Assembly: GCA_964640435.1 (NCBI GenBank)
Contig: CAZXFJ010000021.1
Span: forward strand, 1-19,369
Source: GWA1-39-11 sp964640435
GTDB lineage: Bacteria; Patescibacteriota; Microgenomatia; Levybacterales; GWA1-39-11
Direction: 5' to 3'
DNA: 19,369 nt
Each line of letters starts with the position of its first letter. Within the stretch, counting starts at the first letter, position 1. Positions 15,199 through 19,369 of the stretch are shown here, piece after piece. The notes beneath the pieces were generated by a model that was given only the letters and a program-made list of their open reading frames with translations, did no database searches and was not told the DNA's origin. The position numbers and the translations under genes were made by a program.

Positions 15199-15423
15199 TT
15201 AATCCTGAAGACGAGGATCGTTTTGATAGCGGCTCACATCTTTACCAGCTTTATAATCTCCAAAATACTCCAACGCACCTTCTAATTTTTCTTTTGCCCT
15301 AAATGGACTTGAACTTCGGACAATTATTCCTGTTTCAGGATCTGTAGCTCGCCACTCACCAGTACCTGAAAGCTCTACAGGTTTGTCCTTTAATAGGACA
15401 AGATTACGAGGAGCCTCTTTCAT
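15199..15423 (-). CDS. Small soluble protein of unknown function
   Basis: A 74-residue, charged, soluble protein without membrane segments. It has a beta-like N-terminal half (LVLLKDKPVELSG, then GEWRATDPETGIIVRSSSPF) and a helical part (RAKEKLEGALEYFGD), ending in YQNDPRLQD. I recognise no family. It lies 18 bases after the other small gene and 48 bases before tatD, on the same strand. A TAAAAT box (15430-15435) ends 6 bases before its ATG, suggesting its own leaderless start. Codon use and protein-like composition support a real gene. Confidence 0.6.
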   Translation of the reverse strand: MKEAPRNLVLLKDKPVELSGTGEWRATDPETGIIVRSSSPFRAKEKLEGALEYFGDYKAGKDVSRYQNDPRLQD

Positions 15424-15429
15424 AAAAGT

Positions 15430-15435
15430 ATTTTA
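15430..15435 (-). promoter_or_regulatory. -10-like box 6 bases before the 74-residue gene
   Basis: TAAAAT on the minus strand, followed by exactly six bases and the ATG at 15423. No convincing -35 box was found at 16-18 bases. Confidence 0.3.
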
Positions 15436-15441
15436 ACACAA

Positions 15442-15651
15442 TTAGCCTTTATCACTTAGAGGTATAACTAATCCATCCCATACTTCTCTATTTTTATCCA
15501 TCTCATCTTGAGTTTGAAAAATTACGAGATTACTCCTAAAGTTTTCTGCTATTTCACGAAAATCTCTATACCTTCGTCTTTCTTGAGCACGCAATCCGAG
15601 CTTAAACCATACACTTCCATCAATAATATTATCTGGTCTTTCGTGGTTCAT
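15442..15651 (-). CDS. Small basic/acidic protein of unknown function downstream of groEL
   Basis: A 69-residue soluble protein, starting MNHERPDNII. It has a mixed-charge helix (about 20-40, with LRAQERRRYRDFREIAENF), a short beta-like VIFQTQ segment and an ending in VIPLSDKG. I recognise no family. It begins 10 bases after the groEL stop on the same strand and could be cotranscribed with groEL. A TAAAAT sequence formed by the groEL stop codon and following bases lies 7 bases before its ATG. Whether it is linked to chaperone function is unknown. Confidence 0.55.
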   Translation of the reverse strand: MNHERPDNIIDGSVWFKLGLRAQERRRYRDFREIAENFRSNLVIFQTQDEMDKNREVWDGLVIPLSDKG

Positions 15652-15658
15652 CTGAGGG

Positions 15659-15664
15659 ATTTTA
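15659..15664 (-). promoter_or_regulatory. -10-like box overlapping the groEL stop codon
   Basis: TAAAAT on the minus strand, whose first three bases are the groEL stop codon, followed by seven bases and the ATG at 15651. There is no matching -35 box in the GC-richer end of groEL, so the promoter role is doubtful. Confidence 0.2.
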
Positions 15665-17305
15665 GTAGTCCATTCCCATGCCGCCCATTCCTGGCATTCC
15701 TCCGGGACCTGGCATAGCAGGCTTTTCTTCAGGAATATCTGTAACTAAAGCTTCTGTTGTAAGCACCATTGTTGCAACACTTGCGGCATTCTGAACTGCT
15801 GAACGAGTAACTTTTGCAGGATCTATAATTCCGGCGCCAAGCATTGAACCATATTCCATTGTCATTACATTAAATCCATAGTCATCAGACTTTGAGCTTT
15901 CTATTTTCTCAACAACAACTCCAGGATCCTCACCTGCATTCTTAATAATCCATCGAACAGGCTCTCCAAGTGCTTGATAAAGAATTTCAATTCCAGTTTT
16001 TTGATCTGCAACCTTTGTTGTGTCAAGTAATTTTTTGAGTGCTGCTCTTGCACGAAGCAATGTTACTCCTCCACCAGGAACAACTCCTTCTTCAATTGCA
16101 GCTTTTGTCGCAGCAACAGCGTCAATAACACGCTCTTTTTTCTCTTTCATTTCAATTTCAGTTGCTGCCCCTACATTAATAACAGCGGCACCACCTGAAA
16201 GTTTTGCGAGTCTCTCTTGAAGCTTTTCGCGATCAAAATCTGAAGTTGCCTTATCAATCTCACGGCGAAGTAATGCGATTCTGTCTGTAACGTCACTTTT
16301 CTTTCCTTTTCCACCAATTATTTGCGTGTATTCATTTGTTGAGAGAACTTTTTCAGCAGTACCCAAGTCATCAACAGTTGCTGATTCGAGTTTTCTTCCT
16401 ACTTCTTCTGAAATAACAGTTGCACCAGTTAGAAATGCTATATCTTCAAGCATTGCTTTACGGCGATCACCAAATCCTGGAGCTTTGATTGCTAAAACAT
16501 TTATAACTCCACGAAGTTTATTAAGAACAAGAGTCGTAAGCGCTTCACCTTCAATATCATCGGCGATGATAACAAGGTTTTTTGATACTTTTACAAAGTT
16601 TTCAAGGAAAGGAACGAGTTCTTGAATTGAAGTAATTTTTTTATCTGTTATTAATATGTATGCATCATCAATCTCTGCCTCCATTCGATCTGTATTTGTT
16701 ACAAAGTATGCAGACGCATAACCCTTATCAAATTCCATTCCTTCTTTGTAGTCGATTGAGAATTCTAAACCACGTCCTTCTTCAACAGTTACAATCCCAT
16801 CTTTTCCAACCTTTTTAAGAGCATCAGCAATAAGACCACCAATGTTTTCATCTTGTGCTGAAATTGTTGCAACCTTTGCAACATCACCTTCGGTTACTTT
16901 TTTACTCATGCGTTTTACTTCTGAAAGAACAGTTGAAACTCCTTTTTCAAGACCAATTCTTAAAATCATCGGGTTTGCTCCTGAAGAAACTGCTTTAAAT
17001 CCTGAAGTTACAATTTGTTGAGCAAGAAGTGTTGCTGTTGTTGTTCCATCTCCTGCAACATCATTTGTTTTTGAAGCTGCTTCTTTTACAAGCTGCGCTC
17101 CCATATTTTCAAATGGATCAGGAAGCTCTATTTCTTTTGCAACAGTTACTCCATCATGAACTACACTTGGAGCTCCCCATTTCTTATCAAGCGCTACATT
17201 ACGTCCTTTAGGACCAAGTGTTGTAACAACAGCATTTGCTAGCTTGTCAATTCCGTCTTTTAATTTTGCACGGGCTTCTTCCCCGTATTTTATTTGTTTT
17301 GCCAT
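15662..17305 (-). CDS. groEL: Chaperonin GroEL (Hsp60)
   Basis: Forms the double-ring cytoplasmic chaperonin that works with GroES. It is 547 residues, full length. Visible are the equatorial ATP-binding segments TTLGPKGRNVALDK (residues 29-42) and NDVAGDGTTTATLLA, the apical domain in the middle, ATEIEMKEKKERVIDA with the ATPase region, and GVVPGGGVTLL. The C-terminal tail is the typical Gly/Met-rich type, ending GMGGMGMDY. It begins one base after the 66-residue gene, at a TAATATG junction, so it is probably translated by coupling and transcribed from the groES promoter. No separate promoter or Shine-Dalgarno is seen. Confidence 0.99.
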   Translation of the reverse strand: MAKQIKYGEEARAKLKDGIDKLANAVVTTLGPKGRNVALDKKWGAPSVVHDGVTVAKEIELPDPFENMGAQLVKEAASKTNDVAGDGTTTATLLAQQIVTSGFKAVSSGANPMILRIGLEKGVSTVLSEVKRMSKKVTEGDVAKVATISAQDENIGGLIADALKKVGKDGIVTVEEGRGLEFSIDYKEGMEFDKGYASAYFVTNTDRMEAEIDDAYILITDKKITSIQELVPFLENFVKVSKNLVIIADDIEGEALTTLVLNKLRGVINVLAIKAPGFGDRRKAMLEDIAFLTGATVISEEVGRKLESATVDDLGTAEKVLSTNEYTQIIGGKGKKSDVTDRIALLRREIDKATSDFDREKLQERLAKLSGGAAVINVGAATEIEMKEKKERVIDAVAATKAAIEEGVVPGGGVTLLRARAALKKLLDTTKVADQKTGIEILYQALGEPVRWIIKNAGEDPGVVVEKIESSKSDDYGFNVMTMEYGSMLGAGIIDPAKVTRSAVQNAASVATMVLTTEALVTDIPEEKPAMPGPGGMPGMGGMGMDY

Positions 17306-17306
17306 A

Positions 17307-17507
17307 TTATTGACTTAATTTATTTACGCCCTGTTTAATTCCAGCTGCCCAATTACGTTCAAGTTTTGTTGCCCCTGGAAGACCAGGCTTACTTAGTTGA
17401 GCTTTTTGCTGTGTCTTTTCCATAGCTTCTTCAATCTTTTTGTCTACGGATGCAGATGGCGCATCTGGTCCCACAAGTTTTCCTGGTTGTCCTTCGTGAA
17501 TATTCAT
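17307..17507 (-). CDS. Small unrecognised protein encoded between groES and groEL
   Basis: A 66-residue soluble protein starting MNIHEGQPGK. It has a Gly/Pro/Ser-containing N terminus, a charged helix (about 22-38, VDKKIEEAMEKTQQKAQL), a PGLPGATKLE turn and a basic helix ending VNKLSQ. No membrane segment, cysteine or known domain is visible. It is separated by a single base from the groES stop and from the groEL start, and both junctions read TAATATG, so it is an integral part of the operon. groES and groEL are normally adjacent; a gene here could encode a chaperonin-associated factor, but that is speculation. The tight packing makes a chance open frame unlikely. Confidence 0.68.
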   Translation of the reverse strand: MNIHEGQPGKLVGPDAPSASVDKKIEEAMEKTQQKAQLSKPGLPGATKLERNWAAGIKQGVNKLSQ

Positions 17508-17508
17508 A

Positions 17509-17820
17509 TTATTTTACGATTGCGAGTATATCTTTTTCCTCAACTATTGTCCACTCCTCCTGTTCAACCTTAACTTCATTTCCTCCCCATTTTTTGTACA
17601 TTACCTTATCTCCAACTTTAACTGTCATTTGATGTCTATCTCCCTTTGGTGTTACATCTCCCTCTCCAACAGCCATAACAAGACCTACTTGTGGCTTTTC
17701 TTTTGCACTTTCTGGCAAAAATATTCCACCAGAAGTTTTTTCCTCGGCATCCAGAGGTCTTATTAAAACGTTATTAAATAAAGGTTTAATTGTTGGAACA
17801 GGAGCTGAAGTTTTTGCCAT
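17509..17820 (-). CDS. groES: Co-chaperonin GroES (Hsp10)
   Basis: Lid of the GroEL chamber. From the ATG at 17820 it has 103 residues, normal for the family. It contains IKPLFNNVLIRPLD, the mobile loop EEKTSGGIFLPESAKEKPQ, VGEGDVTPKGDR, VKVGDKVMYKKWGGNEV and the ending EEKDILAIVK. An in-frame TTG at 17853 would lengthen it by 11 residues but lies upstream of the -10 box, so it is rejected. The promoter TTGACA-17-TAAAAT predicts a leader of only about 8 bases with no Shine-Dalgarno. One perfect CIRCE half-site lies just upstream of the -35 box. Confidence 0.98.
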   Translation of the reverse strand: MAKTSAPVPTIKPLFNNVLIRPLDAEEKTSGGIFLPESAKEKPQVGLVMAVGEGDVTPKGDRHQMTVKVGDKVMYKKWGGNEVKVEQEEWTIVEEKDILAIVK

Positions 17821-17834
17821 ATTTACGATTAAAT

Positions 17835-17863
17835 ATTTTAACCATGGGGACAATTTTTGTCAA
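17835..17863 (-). promoter_or_regulatory. Sigma70-type promoter of groES-groEL
   Basis: On the minus strand a perfect TTGACA (17858-17863), a 17-base spacer and TAAAAT (17835-17840), with 14 bases to the ATG at 17820. Transcription should begin near 17828. Confidence 0.7.
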
Positions 17864-17883
17864 GGACCACGATAGAGTGCTAA
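17857..17883 (-). promoter_or_regulatory. Degenerate CIRCE operator (one perfect half-site) upstream of groES
   Basis: On the minus strand TTAGCACTC (17875-17883) is identical to the CIRCE left arm. At the expected 9-base spacing the right-arm position (17857-17865) reads CCTTGACAA, which matches GAGTGCTAA at only four of nine bases and coincides with the -35 box. HrcA may bind through one strong and one weak half-site. Confidence 0.6.
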
Positions 17884-17942
17884 ATATGCTTTATATATAT
17901 AAAAGGTATTTGACTTACAAAGCAAAATTGTCTACGCTATTA

Positions 17943-17967
17943 AAAAGCGCAATTTCTGTTGCGTTTT
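17943..17967. repeat. Inverted repeat before the cohesin-like gene
   Basis: AAAAGCGCAA (17943-17952) and TTGCGTTTT (17959-17967) can pair over nine base pairs with one bulged G and a six-base TTTCTG loop. On the plus strand the downstream arm is T-rich. It lies in the region between the divergent groES and cohesin-like genes. It could be an operator, a leader hairpin or chance. Confidence 0.3.
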
Positions 17968-17976
17968 AATTCTGTA

Positions 17977-19137
17977 GTGAAACTTTTAACGAATAAATTC
18001 TTTATCATTGGAAATTTGGTCTTATTGCTTGTTGCAATCCCTGTAACACTCTTCTTTGTTCGCCAGCAACAACAAATAAGAAGTAAAGCTGCTCCTTCTT
18101 CAAAATTATATTTTGAACCAGCAACTACAAATACATCTCTTCAGTGTCAAAATTTTACAGCTGATCTTATGATTGACCCAGGTGAAAATGTCGTAACCAT
18201 TGTTCACTTTTACTTAACTTATGATCCAACAAAAGTTGAAATTGTTGGAATTGAACCAAGTAGTAATTTCCAAGAAGTTCTAACACCAGCAAGTATAAGT
18301 AATGGAACAGCTGAAATGTCCGTAACAACAGGACAGGATGTATCTCGTTATGTTCAAACTGTTACAAAGGTTGCAACCATCACTTTCCAACCTAAAGCAA
18401 CTGGGGATACTCAAGTCTTGATCGATTCTTCAAAATCAAGCATTTATAACCAAACGCCTGGAAATGAAAAGGGCGATGCAGCGCTCAATGTACTCTCATC
18501 TGTTCTACCTGCCAATATTTCTGTCGGTAATGGAGCTTGTGGATCGTCAACAACACTTACTCCAACAGGGGGAGTACCAAGCGGAACAATAACAGCAACA
18601 CCACCTGCCGGAAATGATACACCAACAGTATCACCAACAATTGCAGCTCAAAATCAGTCACCAGTTTGTACAAGTCTTTCAGTTAGCCCTGGCGCAACAG
18701 GATCAGCACCATTCTCAGTTCTCTTTACAGGTCAAGGAAATGATCCCGACACAGCAGGACTTATAACAAAAGGAACATTTACATTTGGGGATGGTGCAAC
18801 GCAGGACGTTACAAGTGGTCTTAACCTACAAAACGTTACAGTCCAAGCAAGTCACACATATTCAAATGTTGGATCATACTCTGCTTCTCTTGTCTTTACA
18901 GATAACAACAGCGGGATAAGTACATCATGTACTCAGGCGATAAGCGTAGGACCAGGATCCGGAGCTTCAGGAAGTGCTACACCTACAATTGCAACAGCAA
19001 CACCAATTAGTTCAAGTGCTGCAACAGCAACACCTATCCCAACAATTCCACCTACAGGTAACTTTGCTCAAACCGTTGGTATAGTAGCAGCTGTCCTTCT
19101 AACTCTTATTGGAGGATTTGTACTTCTCGCTTTATAG
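17977..19137 (+). CDS. Membrane-anchored extracellular protein with cohesin-like and PKD domains
   Basis: From the GTG at 17977 the protein has 386 residues. An N-terminal helix (about 8-28) ends in the segment FVRQQQQIRSKAAP. A cohesin-type beta domain follows (about 42-185: KLYFEPA, VHFYLTYDPTKVEIVGIEP, VATITFQPKATGD). A Thr/Pro-rich linker leads to a PKD-type domain (about 228-325: FTFGDGATQDV and HTYSNVGSYSASLVFTD), and a second linker ends in IPPTGN before a C-terminal helix (about 363-386) with no basic tail. It is probably displayed outside the cell and held at one or both ends; adhesion is a plausible role. A TTG at 17959 is an alternative start; GTG is preferred because a TTTAAT box ends six bases before it and because the initial helix then has the usual length. 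It is convergent with lepA, with 8 bases between the stops. Confidence 0.82.
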   Translation: MKLLTNKFFIIGNLVLLLVAIPVTLFFVRQQQQIRSKAAPSSKLYFEPATTNTSLQCQNFTADLMIDPGENVVTIVHFYLTYDPTKVEIVGIEPSSNFQEVLTPASISNGTAEMSVTTGQDVSRYVQTVTKVATITFQPKATGDTQVLIDSSKSSIYNQTPGNEKGDAALNVLSSVLPANISVGNGACGSSTTLTPTGGVPSGTITATPPAGNDTPTVSPTIAAQNQSPVCTSLSVSPGATGSAPFSVLFTGQGNDPDTAGLITKGTFTFGDGATQDVTSGLNLQNVTVQASHTYSNVGSYSASLVFTDNNSGISTSCTQAISVGPGSGASGSATPTIATATPISSSAATATPIPTIPPTGNFAQTVGIVAAVLLTLIGGFVLLAL

Positions 19138-19145
19138 AAATTAAA

Positions 19146-19369
19146 TTAAGCTTTTAACACAGCGAGGAATGCTTCTTTTGGAACACTAACATTACCAATT
19201 GTCTTCATCTTCTTTTTTCCTTTTTTCTGAGACTCAAGCAACTTATCTTTACGAGTCCTATCTCCACCACTCATTTTTGCCAAAACGTCTTTTGAGTATC
19301 CCATTATTCTTTCTGATGCTATAATTTTTGCTCCAACTTGCGCACGAACATGAATCTCAAATTGATGCC
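19146..19369 (-). CDS. lepA: Elongation factor 4 (LepA), C-terminal end only
   Basis: The last 74 codons of a minus-strand gene whose start is beyond the window. The translated end has HQFEIHVRAQVGAKIIASER, AKMSGGDRTRKDKLLESQK, KGKKKMKTIGNV and PKEAFLAVLKA before a TAA stop. This is the conserved LepA C-terminal domain (compare E. coli AKCYGGD, KKRMKQIGNV and PQEAFLAIL). LepA is a ribosome-binding GTPase that back-translocates or helps remodel ribosomes; the GTPase domain is outside the window. The truncation comes from the window edge and not from mutation. Confidence 0.96.
   Translation of the reverse strand, partial: HQFEIHVRAQVGAKIIASERIMGYSKDVLAKMSGGDRTRKDKLLESQKKGKKKMKTIGNVSVPKEAFLAVLKA

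Noticed and set aside
16326..16625. Open frame opposite groEL
   Set aside because: It is antisense to conserved groEL sequence and has no domain or promoter.
17821..17853. Longer groES start at a TTG
   Set aside because: It lies upstream of the -10 box of a near-consensus promoter, and the added residues do not resemble the GroES N terminus.
1..19369. tRNA, rRNA, CRISPR array, insertion sequence, riboswitch
   Set aside because: No cloverleaf, regular spacer array, transposase or known leader structure was recognised; genes fill nearly all of the window.

Overview
This AT-rich window resembles a Candidate Phyla Radiation (Patescibacteria) genome, most likely a Microgenomates-type lineage. 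The inference rests on compact gene packing, a short HrcA and a reduced MetG. A T4SS-type pilin/VirB6-like pair and secreted proteins with Ser/Thr/Pro linkers point the same way. No gene start carries a clear Shine-Dalgarno motif. TGA is used as an ordinary stop, so the code is not the UGA=Gly code of Gracilibacteria. The lineage is inferred from gene content and was not tested by a database search.

Layout. (1) Positions 1-2900, minus strand: a pilin-like membrane protein, a large VirB6/TrbL-like membrane protein and the start of a third gene; together these look like the beginning of a type IV secretion or surface-appendage cluster. (2) 2941-6158, minus strand: the heat-shock genes hrcA-grpE-dnaK, without dnaJ. 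They are preceded by a sigma70-type promoter inside a CIRCE-like operator. (3) 6266-8994, plus strand: a small unknown membrane protein, methionyl-tRNA synthetase, and a secreted PEGA/SH3b protein. (4) 9002-15150, minus strand: a tightly overlapping set of tatD, a GT2 glycosyltransferase, a GT39/PMT-like GT-C enzyme, an unknown membrane protein, a WecA-like phosphoglycosyltransferase and a UbiA-type (DPPR synthase-like) prenyltransferase. This reads as a lipid-linked sugar and envelope glycan module. (5) 15199-17820, minus strand: groES, an unrecognised 66-codon gene, groEL and two unrecognised small genes. The groES promoter carries one perfect CIRCE half-site. (6) 17977-19137, plus strand: a membrane-anchored cohesin-like/PKD protein, facing the C-terminal end of lepA (minus strand, cut by the window edge).

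How the genes relate. Both chaperone systems sit near each other and appear to share HrcA/CIRCE control, fully at hrcA and in degenerate form at groES. Several genes carry a -10-like hexamer 6-7 nt before the start codon, or a near-consensus promoter that leaves only a few nucleotides of leader. Together with the lack of Shine-Dalgarno sequences, this suggests leaderless or very short-leader transcripts are common here. No tRNA, rRNA, CRISPR array or insertion sequence was seen, and no intergenic stretch reaches 300 bases.
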